From NCBI GenBank assembly GCA_902531515.1, contig CACAEJ010000006.1, positions 1 to 64,000 of the forward strand: a DNA stretch of 64,000 nt, given 5' to 3'. The notes below the pieces were generated by a model that saw only the letters and a program-made list of their open reading frames with translations, did no database searches and was not told where the DNA came from. Origin of the DNA: an uncultured Pseudohongiella sp. Its GTDB lineage: Bacteria > Pseudomonadota > Gammaproteobacteria > Pseudomonadales > Pseudohongiellaceae. Shown one piece after another: positions 27,922 to 37,082 of this stretch. A program made the position numbers and the translations under genes. Within the stretch, counting starts at the first letter, position 1; every line of letters starts with the position of its first letter.

Positions 27922-29385
27922 ATGAATTTCGCCCCCATTACTTTACCGATTTTTTCTCAGTTATTGGAACCAGATGGTATGGCTCCGGCTCAAGACTTTG
28001 AGGAGAGTGGGGAGTTAATTTGTAACCAAATTCCGAATGAAGAGTTACGAACAAAAGTTCGTTTCATAATCGGCCAGATTGTCCTTTTTAGGTTGGGTGC
28101 AGATGAAGAGGTAAGGAGACTTAGTAAATATTGGCGGGCTGAACTTTCACCACAAATAGAGGGCGAGGAAGCAGAGGGTTTTGTTTCAGGATTTGAAGAC
28201 GATGAGGGACTTACAGATCTTGCATCTGAAGCTCCCATCATTAGATTAGTTAATCATTTATTTGCTCGTTCGTTGGATTTAAATTCAAGTGATATCCATT
28301 TTGAGCCTAATGAAAACTACTTAGATGTGCGCTGTCGAGTAGACGGGATAATGACAAGGATAGAGCGCTTACCTGTTCGTATTCACACTGCGGTAGCTTC
28401 CCGGTTAAAACTCATGGCTAAACTTGATATTGGTGAGAAGCGACTGCCTCAAGATGGTCGGATAAATTATCAAGTAAGAAGTAGGGACTTGGACATGCGT
28501 GTATCAACGTTGCCAGGCGTCCACGGAGAGTCGATAGTACTTAGAATTCTTGATCGATCCGATACCTCGGTAGATTTAGCACAGCTAGGCATGCCTAAAA
28601 ATGTTCTTACGCATTACCAAAAAATTATTAATCAACCGCATGGCATGATCCTTATTACGGGCCCAACAGGCTCAGGAAAAACCACCACCTTGTACGCCAC
28701 TTTGGAGAAGATAAATAGTGAGCGACAGAAAATCATTACAGTTGAAGATCCCGTCGAATATCAACTAGAGGGGATAACCCAAATTCAGGCAAATGCTTCC
28801 ATCGGACTAAATTTTGCAGCGGGGTTACGCTCCATTGTCCGCCAAGACCCTGATGTGTTGATGGTCGGGGAAATTCGTGATCATGAGACCGCCGAAATCT
28901 CTATCGAGTCTGCACTCACGGGCCACCTGGTTTTTTCAACTTTACACACGAACGATGCCGCTGGAGCTGTCACCCGCTTGCAAGATATGGGGGTAGAGGG
29001 TTACTTAATTAGTTCAAGTTTGCTAGCGATTCAAGCACAGCGTCTAGTTAGAAGGGTTTGTACCGAATGCTCAGAATTAGTAGACATCAATCAAGATGAA
29101 GCCTTGGTGCTCGCTATTGAGATAGAGGTTTGTCCCCAGATAAGGCGGGGACTGGGTTGTGAGCGTTGCGGTAATACTGGCTATAAAGGCAGGGTCGGAC
29201 TTTATGAGCTTTTGTTGATGAGTGATGCAATTCGTCATCACATTGCTAATGACGCTGACGCAAACGTGATTCGAGATCAAGCAATTGCTGAGGGCATGCA
29301 GACTCTTAGGGAAGACGCTTTAGGAAAATTAAAAGCTGGACTTACGACTCCAGAAGAAGTTATTCGGGTAACGAGGTCCGCATGA
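27922..29385 (+). CDS. gspE: Type II secretion ATPase GspE
   Basis: A 487-residue secretion ATPase of the GspE/PulE family that powers pseudopilus assembly. Walker A is GPTGSGKTTT near residue 247, the Asp box is HFEPNENYLDVRCRVDG, and Walker B lies in RQDPDVLMVGEIRD. The His box follows as ALTGHLVFSTLHTNDA. The metal-binding tetracysteine is kept as CTEC (near 380) and CERC (near 413). The N-terminal domain is short. Its stop overlaps the gspF start by four bases. Confidence 0.96.
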   Translation: MNFAPITLPIFSQLLEPDGMAPAQDFEESGELICNQIPNEELRTKVRFIIGQIVLFRLGADEEVRRLSKYWRAELSPQIEGEEAEGFVSGFEDDEGLTDLASEAPIIRLVNHLFARSLDLNSSDIHFEPNENYLDVRCRVDGIMTRIERLPVRIHTAVASRLKLMAKLDIGEKRLPQDGRINYQVRSRDLDMRVSTLPGVHGESIVLRILDRSDTSVDLAQLGMPKNVLTHYQKIINQPHGMILITGPTGSGKTTTLYATLEKINSERQKIITVEDPVEYQLEGITQIQANASIGLNFAAGLRSIVRQDPDVLMVGEIRDHETAEISIESALTGHLVFSTLHTNDAAGAVTRLQDMGVEGYLISSSLLAIQAQRLVRRVCTECSELVDINQDEALVLAIEIEVCPQIRRGLGCERCGNTGYKGRVGLYELLLMSDAIRHHIANDADANVIRDQAIAEGMQTLREDALGKLKAGLTTPEEVIRVTRSA

Positions 29386-30587
29386 ATTTAATGTTTTTCA
29401 AGTATCGAGCATTTGATAGCCAAGGCAAGGTCCAGGTTGGCCAAGTTAATGCGGAATCCGAAAAGGAAGCTATTAGGATATTGAAAAAAAGGAACCTGAC
29501 CCCTATTAGAATTGGAAAATTTAAAAAGAGCCATGGCAGCAGTTTACGAAGAAAAATTTCGAACAACGACCTATTGGATTTCACAAATGGCCTATGTACG
29601 TTAGTAGAAGCCAGAGTCCCTCTTGATAGGGCGCTTCGACTTCTTGACGGCATCACTGACTCGCCGGTTATGAAAAATTTAGTACTTAATTTGCTGAGTG
29701 ACGTTAAAGAAGGTAAGAGCCTAGCAAGCGCTATGGAAGTCCACCCCACGATTTTTTCAAAAATGTACATCAATATTATCAGGGCCGGTGAAGAGGGCGG
29801 AATCTTGCACGAACTCTTACCTAGCTTAGCCGAATTTTTAGAAACGAGTTACAAGACTCGGCAAGCGATAATCTCCGCAATGATTTATCCGATTGTATTA
29901 CTTGCAACTGGAATAATCTCAGTATTTCTCCTTCTTATTTTTGTTGTACCGCAGTTTGCGGCCATGTTTGAGGATTCTGGCTCTGAGATACCTTCTTCAG
30001 CGGCGTTCTTGCTTAACTTGAGCGAAATTATTCAATCCTATGGAATCTTCATGTTATTGGCTCTAGCGGTTCTGATTATTTTCTGGCAACGCTTGGACAA
30101 CGACTATCGCAGCAAACTGCGTAAGCATGAATTCCTTCTATCTTTGCCGCTAATCGGCACGCTCATTTTATACAAGGAGAGCGCAGTATTTTCTAGAACT
30201 TTAGGGGCCTTGTTAGGAGCAGGTATCCCTTTAATCCGTGGTTTACGAGTTTCTAAAGAGGTTGTCCTAAATTCTTTTCTAGTTGGGCACCTAGATCAGG
30301 TCGAAGAAGATGTTCGTGGAGGGGCTGGATTAGGTATTTCTCTCGAAAAAACAGGTGTTTTCCCAGTCTTGTTGCATCAATTAGTTGCGGTCGGAGAAGA
30401 GTCCGGTAGAACTTCTTCAATATTGTTAAAGTCAGCAGATACCTTTGACAATTTTGTGCGTAATCAAATGTCGGCTATTGTTTCAGCATTACAGCCGGCC
30501 TTAATAATTTTTCTTGCCATAGCTGTTGGGGGCATCACGATAACGATGCTCTCAGCAGTATTCAGTATGAATGCAGTGGATTTTTAG
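29382..30587 (+). CDS. gspF: Type II secretion inner-membrane platform protein GspF
   Basis: A 401-residue GspF/PilC-family polytopic protein with two tandem cytoplasmic helical domains separated by membrane segments. The first copy has GLCTLVEARVPLDRALRLL and IRAGEEGGILHELLPSLAEFLE; the second has FSRTLGALLGAGIPLIRGLR and VAVGEESGRTSSILLKSA. Transmembrane segments lie around residues 165-192, 215-232 and 365-395. It follows gspE directly with a start/stop overlap. Confidence 0.95.
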   Translation: MNLMFFKYRAFDSQGKVQVGQVNAESEKEAIRILKKRNLTPIRIGKFKKSHGSSLRRKISNNDLLDFTNGLCTLVEARVPLDRALRLLDGITDSPVMKNLVLNLLSDVKEGKSLASAMEVHPTIFSKMYINIIRAGEEGGILHELLPSLAEFLETSYKTRQAIISAMIYPIVLLATGIISVFLLLIFVVPQFAAMFEDSGSEIPSSAAFLLNLSEIIQSYGIFMLLALAVLIIFWQRLDNDYRSKLRKHEFLLSLPLIGTLILYKESAVFSRTLGALLGAGIPLIRGLRVSKEVVLNSFLVGHLDQVEEDVRGGAGLGISLEKTGVFPVLLHQLVAVGEESGRTSSILLKSADTFDNFVRNQMSAIVSALQPALIIFLAIAVGGITITMLSAVFSMNAVDF

Positions 30588-30602
30588 AATTTGGAGAGTA
30601 AC

Positions 30603-32765
30603 GTGAGTGTTGTTAAGAGTAAAAGGAAAGTCCCGATTAGCAGGTTGTCTAAGTTCACCTTATGCATAGTACTAACAATATTGCAGTCTTGTTCGCTTCT
30701 GGGTACAAAACCTGAGGAATTCTCTCAGGCTGAAAAGGTGTCTAATCCGGCTCAACCGTCCAGCGGATTATCGTCAAACAGTATGAACGAGATCCCCGTA
30801 ATTTCTGGGACAGATATCGTCGAACAGCAGAGTCTAATTGACGAGATAAATCGTAATGGTCAATCGTTCAGATACCCTGGTTTCTCTGAGCAACCCCCAA
30901 TTCCTCTAGATATTGAGGGGCCGGATATAGTCGAATTGAATTACGAGCAAGCGGATTTAAGACTTGTTTTAGAACAGCTAGCGGATTCACTAGATATATC
31001 TATTCTTATAGACCCATCAATAGATAATCGAATTAGTATTAGAACTTCCCCCGACAGGCCTCTTCAAAGAGATGACATTTGGCCTCTAATAAGATTGTTA
31101 TCAAGAGACGCTGGCATTTTTCTTGAACGTGTGGGAGATGTTTACAACGCTCGCAAGATAGATTCCGGTATGCCTCCCGAGATTGTGAGCCCAGACTCTG
31201 GAGTTGCGAATCAAAGCGCAGAGGTTTTGCAGGTCACACCTTTGACATACGTTTCAACTGAAACGGCTGTTCAAGCCCTTACACCTTTATTAGCGCCGGA
31301 AGGGAGTGTGAGCCAGCTTGGAAGCCGTGACTTACTTTTGATTACGGCTTCAGACTTTCTCCTGCAGCGCGCTAATGAGCTACTAACGCTGATCGATGCA
31401 GACCCCTTTACGAATCAAGGAATACATCTGTACCGGTTAAGTAATGCAAATGCCACTGAGGTCGCCGAGGAATTGACTGAAATCCTTGGCCTCATAGAAG
31501 GCGATAGTCCGTCTTATCAAGTTCGTGGTATTGAACGTATAAATGCTATTTTGGTAACAGCCCCAGCCGCAAGGGGTTTTGAGGAAATCTCGCGATGGGT
31601 GCAGATTCTTGACGCAGACAGTCAGGAACAAGTCGAACAGTTGTTCATGTACAAGGTGAAAAACCTGGACGCCTTAGAGTTGGCAGAAACGCTCTCTACG
31701 GTTTTCGAAGAAGTAGATGAACTGTTTTCTCCTCCAGGAAATGCTCGTGGAGCAGCATCAACTGTCATGCCTACATTTTCTGGAGAAGCTGATCAAGCCA
31801 CGTCCATAGAAACTGAACAAGTGTTCCAATCTGAAAGTACAGCGCCACAAAATGGAGCCGTCTCGGCAAATCTAACCGTAAAAATCGTAGCCGACGAAGC
31901 AACTAATAGTCTGTTGATTCGGTCAACTGCGAGAGACTATAGGGAATTGCTGACAACAATTAGTCAGTTAGATGTTGTTCCATTGCAGGTTATGGTCAAC
32001 GCAGTTATCGCCCAGATCACACTTGCAGATGACACCCGCTTTGGCGTTGATTGGAGCCGTGTCGCGGGAAACACATCGAACCCTATTTCAAGCAGCACTG
32101 TGACAGATTTTGCTCCTAACCTGAACGGGTTAATGTTTACCAGGGGCTTCATTGATGGTTCGGCTAGGGTGGATGCAACTCTTGAAGCGATTGCGCAGAA
32201 TAACGAGGTACAATTATTGGCAAGACCTTCCCTAACAGTAGGCAATAATCAAGAAGGCGAAATACAAATCGGAGCCGAAGTTCCCGTCGAGGCGGGTCAG
32301 TCCATAAGTGCTGGTGGTTTATCTACCACGAACATTCAATATAGAGACACTGGTATTGGGCTATTAATAACGCCGCAGATTAACGATGATGGTGTGGTTA
32401 ATCTAATAATAAATCAAACGCTTCGTTCAGTTGATAATAGTGCATCGGGCATTAACAACAACCCAGTTTTTAATAATCAAGAAATCACAACTACAGTTGT
32501 TGTTAGAAATGGAGAAAACGTTGTGCTGGGCGGTTTAATTCAGACAGACACTGAAGCGTTGAACACAGGGGTGCCGTTCCTTAATCGAGTTCCAGGGCTA
32601 GGGAACTTATTTTCTTACCAACAGGATAATTTAGAGAGAAGAGAACTTTTCATAGTTTTGAGGCCAGAAATCATTGATCTAAATGAGCGAGCTGGGCCTC
32701 AGTATTCAGATATTTTAGATCGTTTCGAATTAGCATCAGAGCTTTTTGAAGAATCTGATATGTAA
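30603..32765 (+). CDS. gspD: Type II secretion secretin GspD (lipoprotein type)
   Basis: A 720-residue outer-membrane secretin. I place the start at GTG 30603, five bases after GGAGAG; a TTG at 30591 is the alternative. The signal peptide ends in a lipobox LQSC with Cys30, so the secretin itself is probably lipidated. An N0 domain (about 110-185) is followed by N1-N3 repeats (GANATEVAEEL-type segments, here NANATEVAEEL and NLDALELAETL). The secretin core then has VEAGQSIS, the VPFLNRVPGLGNLF motif and RRELFIVLRPEII. A Ser/Gln-rich linker lies around residues 375-420. It is placed after gspF rather than before gspE. Confidence 0.95.
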   Translation: MSVVKSKRKVPISRLSKFTLCIVLTILQSCSLLGTKPEEFSQAEKVSNPAQPSSGLSSNSMNEIPVISGTDIVEQQSLIDEINRNGQSFRYPGFSEQPPIPLDIEGPDIVELNYEQADLRLVLEQLADSLDISILIDPSIDNRISIRTSPDRPLQRDDIWPLIRLLSRDAGIFLERVGDVYNARKIDSGMPPEIVSPDSGVANQSAEVLQVTPLTYVSTETAVQALTPLLAPEGSVSQLGSRDLLLITASDFLLQRANELLTLIDADPFTNQGIHLYRLSNANATEVAEELTEILGLIEGDSPSYQVRGIERINAILVTAPAARGFEEISRWVQILDADSQEQVEQLFMYKVKNLDALELAETLSTVFEEVDELFSPPGNARGAASTVMPTFSGEADQATSIETEQVFQSESTAPQNGAVSANLTVKIVADEATNSLLIRSTARDYRELLTTISQLDVVPLQVMVNAVIAQITLADDTRFGVDWSRVAGNTSNPISSSTVTDFAPNLNGLMFTRGFIDGSARVDATLEAIAQNNEVQLLARPSLTVGNNQEGEIQIGAEVPVEAGQSISAGGLSTTNIQYRDTGIGLLITPQINDDGVVNLIINQTLRSVDNSASGINNNPVFNNQEITTTVVVRNGENVVLGGLIQTDTEALNTGVPFLNRVPGLGNLFSYQQDNLERRELFIVLRPEIIDLNERAGPQYSDILDRFELASELFEESDM

Positions 32766-32829
32766 GGGTTAAAAGTTGTCATAAAATGCTGGAAGATAAA
32801 ATCGATATAACTTGCCCGAGGACAAATTT

Positions 32830-33255
32830 ATGGTAAGGCAAAAATTTTCTAAGGTTCGTCATTTTCAGTTGACTAATGGGTTTACCCTTATAGAGATACT
32901 AGTAGTTATGGCTATCATTGGTATGTTGGCTGTAATGGTTGCCCCGAATATTTTTAACCAGCAAGCCGGCGCGCAACGGGACGCAGCTCTTTCGCAAATA
33001 TCGGCGCTTGAGGCGGCACTAGACACTCATCGCTTGGATGTGGGCGAGTACCCTGACTCCTTAGAAGGCTTGAGGGAAAACATTTCAAATAGAGCTTCTT
33101 GGAATGGCCCATATTTGCGACGCGAAGTGCCTCTGGACCCATGGGGGTATGAGTATGCGTATGATTCAAATGGAAGAGAGTTTACATTAGCTTCTTACGG
33201 CCCTGATGGTGAAAGGGGCGGCGAAGGTGATGACGCCGATGTTGGCCTTCAATAG
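32830..33255 (+). CDS. gspG: Type II secretion major pseudopilin GspG
   Basis: A 141-residue pseudopilin from ATG 32830, which has a GAGGA ribosome site seven bases upstream. The prepilin peptidase site is G/FTLIEILVV near residue 18 with Glu at +5, then a long hydrophobic helix. The C-terminal calcium-binding loop SYGPDGERGGEGDDADVG matches GspG. It forms the main shaft of the pseudopilus. gspH begins within its last codons. Confidence 0.95.
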   Translation: MVRQKFSKVRHFQLTNGFTLIEILVVMAIIGMLAVMVAPNIFNQQAGAQRDAALSQISALEAALDTHRLDVGEYPDSLEGLRENISNRASWNGPYLRREVPLDPWGYEYAYDSNGREFTLASYGPDGERGGEGDDADVGLQ

Positions 33256-33724
33256 GAAAATTTCTAAACTTCGTCATGCCAAGAATGATGGCTTCACGCT
33301 TCTTGAGATTATTCTTGTTCTTACGATTATTGGTTTGGCGAGTGTTCTAATTTTTCCTAACGTTGGGGGTCTGGAGTCCAGAACTTTCAGCGCGCAGGCA
33401 CGCCAAGTTGTATCGCTGCTAAATTTCGCTAGACGAACTGCTATTGTACAGGGCCGACCGGCTTCAATTGAGATTTATGCCGCACCGATATCGGAAATGC
33501 CTCAATCACCGTTATCGGTAGGGCAATGGGAATTTATTTATGGGTCGATAAGGTTCGAAGAGAGCACTGATGTTGAATTTGAAGTGGAAGATAAACTTGA
33601 GGTTGTGTTCTACCCGGAAGGAGGTAGCACCGGAGGGACAATTCACCTTAACTTTGAGGGGAGGGAACGCACGATTTTAATCGATTATTTTACAGGGCAA
33701 GTGATACTAGATCATGAAAGTTAA
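33230..33724 (+). CDS. gspH: Type II secretion minor pseudopilin GspH
   Basis: A 164-residue type IV-like minor pseudopilin. The processing site is DG/FTLLEIILVLTIIG with the Glu at +5, followed by a beta-rich domain with LNFARRTAIVQGRPASIEI, typical of GspH. Several in-frame starts exist (33206, 33230, 33239); I prefer 33230, which overlaps gspG by 26 bases. Its stop overlaps the gspI start. Confidence 0.88.
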   Translation: MTPMLAFNRKISKLRHAKNDGFTLLEIILVLTIIGLASVLIFPNVGGLESRTFSAQARQVVSLLNFARRTAIVQGRPASIEIYAAPISEMPQSPLSVGQWEFIYGSIRFEESTDVEFEVEDKLEVVFYPEGGSTGGTIHLNFEGRERTILIDYFTGQVILDHES

Positions 33725-34091
33725 GAAACAAGATGGGTTTACTTTACTCGAGGTTATCGTGGCCTTGGCTATCACGGGGTTCATCCTAGGCGGGCTATTT
33801 TCTTTGCTTGGTAGCAGCAAACAACTTTCCTGGAGGTCAGAAGAGAACTTACTGCGAGCCTCTCGCGTTCGTGCCGCGACTAATTTTGCGCTGCTGCACA
33901 ATGAGTTTAGAGATGTTGAAGAAATTCTTAAGGATGATGGATATGAAATCCGCTCATTGGAGTTACTTGATGACCCAATAAGAAAAACGGAACCGTTGCT
34001 GTACGCTCTGCAGCGGTATCAAATTACTGACGATAGTCGAGACGAACAGTTTTTTGGAAGCCGATGGATTCGATTAAATCTTCCGCAATAG
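33714..34091 (+). CDS. gspI: Type II secretion minor pseudopilin GspI
   Basis: A 125-residue minor pseudopilin with processing site DG/FTLLEVIVALAITGF near the N-terminus and the usual hydrophobic helix. The C-terminal domain ends in FGSRWIRLNLPQ. GspI nucleates the pseudopilus tip with GspJ and GspK. Assignment among the minor pseudopilins relies on order (H, I, J, K) and short length. Confidence 0.85.
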   Translation: MKVKKQDGFTLLEVIVALAITGFILGGLFSLLGSSKQLSWRSEENLLRASRVRAATNFALLHNEFRDVEEILKDDGYEIRSLELLDDPIRKTEPLLYALQRYQITDDSRDEQFFGSRWIRLNLPQ

Positions 34092-34100
34092 GAACTCATA

Positions 34101-34757
34101 GTGTCCCCTAAAACTGCAAATAATTCAGGGTTTACCTTAATAGAAGTAGTGTTAGCGATGGGATTAACTACGCTTTTATTGGGGCTGCTAAGTACTAGCG
34201 TTTTTATTGTTGCTGGTGATTGGAACCGCAACTCAAACTCTTTAGATGAGAACTTGGATTTATCTTTAGCACTGCTCCAGGTTGATCGCTCTCTCCATGG
34301 TGCTTTCCCTCATAGTTATACGAATGAAGAGACCCTAAATAGGCAGATTTACTTTACTGGAGAGAATGATTCTCTGAGCTGGGTCTCTACAGTTTCGCCT
34401 CAACGCTCGTCTGGACTGACGGCTTGGGAGCTCTTTGCGGTTACTGGCGAGGGAGTTTATCTAAAGCTTGCTCCGGCTTTTAGTGATAACCCAAGTTTGC
34501 GATTGAATGAGTCTAATCCAGTTCTTCTCTTTCCGGGATACGATCTCGAGTTAAGTTATCTTTATGAAGAACTCGATCAGAATAAAGTTTGGACCGACAG
34601 GTGGGAAGCCCAAGATCTTCTGAGTTTGCCGTTAGCTGTTTACGCGAGGCTAGTTCCGAATATTGATATAAACGATGAGTTTGAAATCATAGCTAGGATT
34701 CGTAACAGCGAACATAGAAGTATCCGCCCGAATGAACTAGAGCGTCTGGATCTTTAG
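34101..34757 (+). CDS. gspJ: Type II secretion minor pseudopilin GspJ
   Basis: A 218-residue minor pseudopilin with processing site SG/FTLIEVVLAMGLTTLL, a hydrophobic helix and a larger beta-rich domain. GspJ is normally the longest of the I-J-H group, as here, and forms the tip complex with GspI and GspK. The start is GTG 34101, ten bases after gspI. Confidence 0.86.
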   Translation: MSPKTANNSGFTLIEVVLAMGLTTLLLGLLSTSVFIVAGDWNRNSNSLDENLDLSLALLQVDRSLHGAFPHSYTNEETLNRQIYFTGENDSLSWVSTVSPQRSSGLTAWELFAVTGEGVYLKLAPAFSDNPSLRLNESNPVLLFPGYDLELSYLYEELDQNKVWTDRWEAQDLLSLPLAVYARLVPNIDINDEFEIIARIRNSEHRSIRPNELERLDL

Positions 34758-34766
34758 GGTTAGCGA

Positions 34767-35843
34767 ATGGCATCAATCAGAAAACAAAAGGGTTCTGTGA
34801 TAATAATAGTGTTATGGACATCAGTTTTGCTAACAGTATTAGTAACGGCGATGGCAAGCGCGGTGCGTTTGTCCGCGATAACAGTTTCTAACAATCAAGA
34901 CGCCTCAATCGGAAGGTTAGCAATCCAGAGTGCGATCAATCATGCCGAAATGGAGCTTCTTCTAGAACGAATGCCGAGGCCTATAGGAGAGCAACTAGAA
35001 GAGACCGAAGAGGGTGAGATAAGAACGCCAGCTTTCCGATTTAATGGCCAGGCATTAGAGTTGAATTATCCTAAGGCGGCAAACGTAACCGTGAGGATCT
35101 ACGATCATGCCGGAAAGGTTAATATCAATCGGATTCCCCGAAGGAACATGCAGTTATTAATTGAGAAAAGACTAGGCGGGCAAGACGCAGACCCAGCTGA
35201 AGTACAAGATTTGCTTGCTGCGTGGACAGACTGGACTGATCTAAATGATTTGGAGGGGTTGAACGGAGCAGAGAGCGACTACTACGAAACTCTGGATCAA
35301 GGTTACACTCCCCGAAACAACCCCGAGCTTGATACAGTAGAGGAGCTTCTCCATATTCGGGGGTTTTCAGAATTATTTCAGGGCGTTAACTTGCAGGCTG
35401 CTTTCACTATTTATGGCAATGCTCGCACAGTTAACCTTAACCTTGCTACCCGAGAGGCAATGGCATTGTTGCCTGGTTTAGATGATCAATTAATCGAAAA
35501 CATAATTGCTTATAGACAAATTGAGGATATTAATAATCGGGCAGAGATTGCAGAGATTGTGCCTTTTGAAGAGCTTCAAGAACTGTCGCCGTGGGTTGGA
35601 AATGCAACTTCAAACTTCTACAGCATCTATGCTTACTTCGAAAGTCAAACTAATGGTAGAGACCCGACCCTTTTTAACGGTCAAGATGAAGTCATTGAAT
35701 TAATACCACCTCAAGCATTTATGGAAATAGTTGAGGTTAACGGTTTCAGCGATCTACCAACGATTTTACGAATTGATCCTTATGGGAGAGTGCCTGATTC
35801 CTTGCCCTCCAAGATACAGGAAGAGGATTATAACTTTCGGTGA
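34767..35843 (+). CDS. gspK: Type II secretion minor pseudopilin GspK
   Basis: A 358-residue minor pseudopilin. Like other GspK proteins it lacks the +5 Glu after the processing glycine (KG/SVIIIVLWTSVLLTVLV) and has a large helical domain. The conserved VRIYDHAGKVNINR segment, the AAWTDWTDLNDLEGLNGAESDYY metal-site region and helix-hairpin-helix-like TVNLNLATREAMALLPGL are present. It caps the pseudopilus. It ends the secretion cluster and converges with the ABC transporter gene two bases on. Confidence 0.93.
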   Translation: MASIRKQKGSVIIIVLWTSVLLTVLVTAMASAVRLSAITVSNNQDASIGRLAIQSAINHAEMELLLERMPRPIGEQLEETEEGEIRTPAFRFNGQALELNYPKAANVTVRIYDHAGKVNINRIPRRNMQLLIEKRLGGQDADPAEVQDLLAAWTDWTDLNDLEGLNGAESDYYETLDQGYTPRNNPELDTVEELLHIRGFSELFQGVNLQAAFTIYGNARTVNLNLATREAMALLPGLDDQLIENIIAYRQIEDINNRAEIAEIVPFEELQELSPWVGNATSNFYSIYAYFESQTNGRDPTLFNGQDEVIELIPPQAFMEIVEVNGFSDLPTILRIDPYGRVPDSLPSKIQEEDYNFR

Positions 35844-35845
35844 GA

Positions 35846-37066
35846 CTAGTTCTTCTGAACGGACCACTCAGAATGCATAATTAGAGGCCCGACACCTTTG
35901 CTAGGGCCGACATGAAAAAGTTTGCTGAATTTCCTTTCGTACCAGAGTAGGCCGCTTTTGTCTGCCAGTCCTCCTAGAACATAAAAATCGCCAACTCTCA
36001 TGGGGAGCCCGCTTACGGTTAGAGACACGGTAAAACAATCTCCTCGATTGAATGGCCCTTTTTCCACTTCCTTAATATCAGTGGTCAGAAACGAGGCAAC
36101 AGGCTCCTCAGCGGATTTCATAAATGCGAAGCCGAAATTACCTTCAATATTTTCTTTGAGAACTTCAACCTCCATTTCTAAGACGTAATCCTCAAGAGGC
36201 GTGAAAGAGGTTGCCTCTTCCCCGGTAGTTAATTTCACGGACAGAGAGTTAATCTTACAATCAGGAATCTTCTCTGGGGTGTCTTTTTCCAAAGCACTAT
36301 TCCCATCATCAGAGCTACCATCTGAAATGTTGTGATAAACCTTTTTACTATTGCAAAAATCTTCATAGTGCCCAACGACTTTATCACTTTCACCAATCTC
36401 TCTTATTTGCCCATGGTCTAGCCATATTGCTGTTTCGCAAAGTTCTTGAATATGAAACATCGAATGACTGCAAAATATCATTGTCTTGTTCTGGGAAATA
36501 AACTCATTCATCCGTTGGACACATTTCTTTTGGAAAGTAAGATCGCCGACAGAAAGTGCTTCGTCTATGATAAGAATATCTGGCCTTACCATTGTAGCGA
36601 TAGAAAATGCCAGCCTGACGTACATCCCAGAGGAATAAGTTCTTACTGGTCGGTCTATGAATTGCTCTAACTCTGAAAACTCAATAATGTCACTTTCTAG
36701 CTCAAGTATGTTTTCTTCTGGAACACCAAGCAACGAAGCATTTAGGTAAATATTTTTTCTACCACTAAACTCTGGATGAAACCCAGCCCCGAGTTCTAGA
36801 AGCGCTGCTACTTGGCCTTTCAAAAAATAGTCACCACTAGTTGTCTGCAAGGTTCCTGCTAGAATCTTCAAGAGGGTCGACTTGCCGGCTCCATTAATTC
36901 CGATTATTCCTAAGCTTTTACCATCCTCAAGTGCAAAGGAAATATTGTTCAGCACGTGAAATACACTATGCCTTGGTTTTCGGAGCACCAACTCTAGCAA
37001 CCTATCTTGAGGTCGCTCATAGATTTTGAACTGTTTACAGACATTATTTACTGATACTCGCGACAT
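35846..37066 (-). CDS. Polysaccharide/O-antigen ABC exporter ATP-binding protein (Wzt-like)
   Basis: A 406-residue ATPase. The N-terminal 240 residues form an ABC domain with Walker A GINGAGKST near residue 57, the signature YSSGMYVRLAFS, and Walker B DILIIDEALSVGD, as in KpsT/Wzt/TagH transporters. From about residue 265 an extra beta-rich C-terminal domain resembles the Wzt carbohydrate-binding domain that recognises the end of the exported glycan. It pairs with the permease gene 16 bases upstream. No glycosyltransferase is next to it, so the substrate is unknown. Confidence 0.9.
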   Translation of the reverse strand: MSRVSVNNVCKQFKIYERPQDRLLELVLRKPRHSVFHVLNNISFALEDGKSLGIIGINGAGKSTLLKILAGTLQTTSGDYFLKGQVAALLELGAGFHPEFSGRKNIYLNASLLGVPEENILELESDIIEFSELEQFIDRPVRTYSSGMYVRLAFSIATMVRPDILIIDEALSVGDLTFQKKCVQRMNEFISQNKTMIFCSHSMFHIQELCETAIWLDHGQIREIGESDKVVGHYEDFCNSKKVYHNISDGSSDDGNSALEKDTPEKIPDCKINSLSVKLTTGEEATSFTPLEDYVLEMEVEVLKENIEGNFGFAFMKSAEEPVASFLTTDIKEVEKGPFNRGDCFTVSLTVSGLPMRVGDFYVLGGLADKSGLLWYERKFSKLFHVGPSKGVGPLIMHSEWSVQKN

Positions 37067-37082
37067 GAAATATTCTCAGTTG

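Noticed and set aside
26060-35843. Cluster read as type IV pilus rather than type II secretion
   Set aside because: GspG has the C-terminal calcium loop, GspK is present with its large domain, and the gene set G-H-I-J-K is that of a pseudopilus; no PilT, PilA or PilQ-type genes occur.
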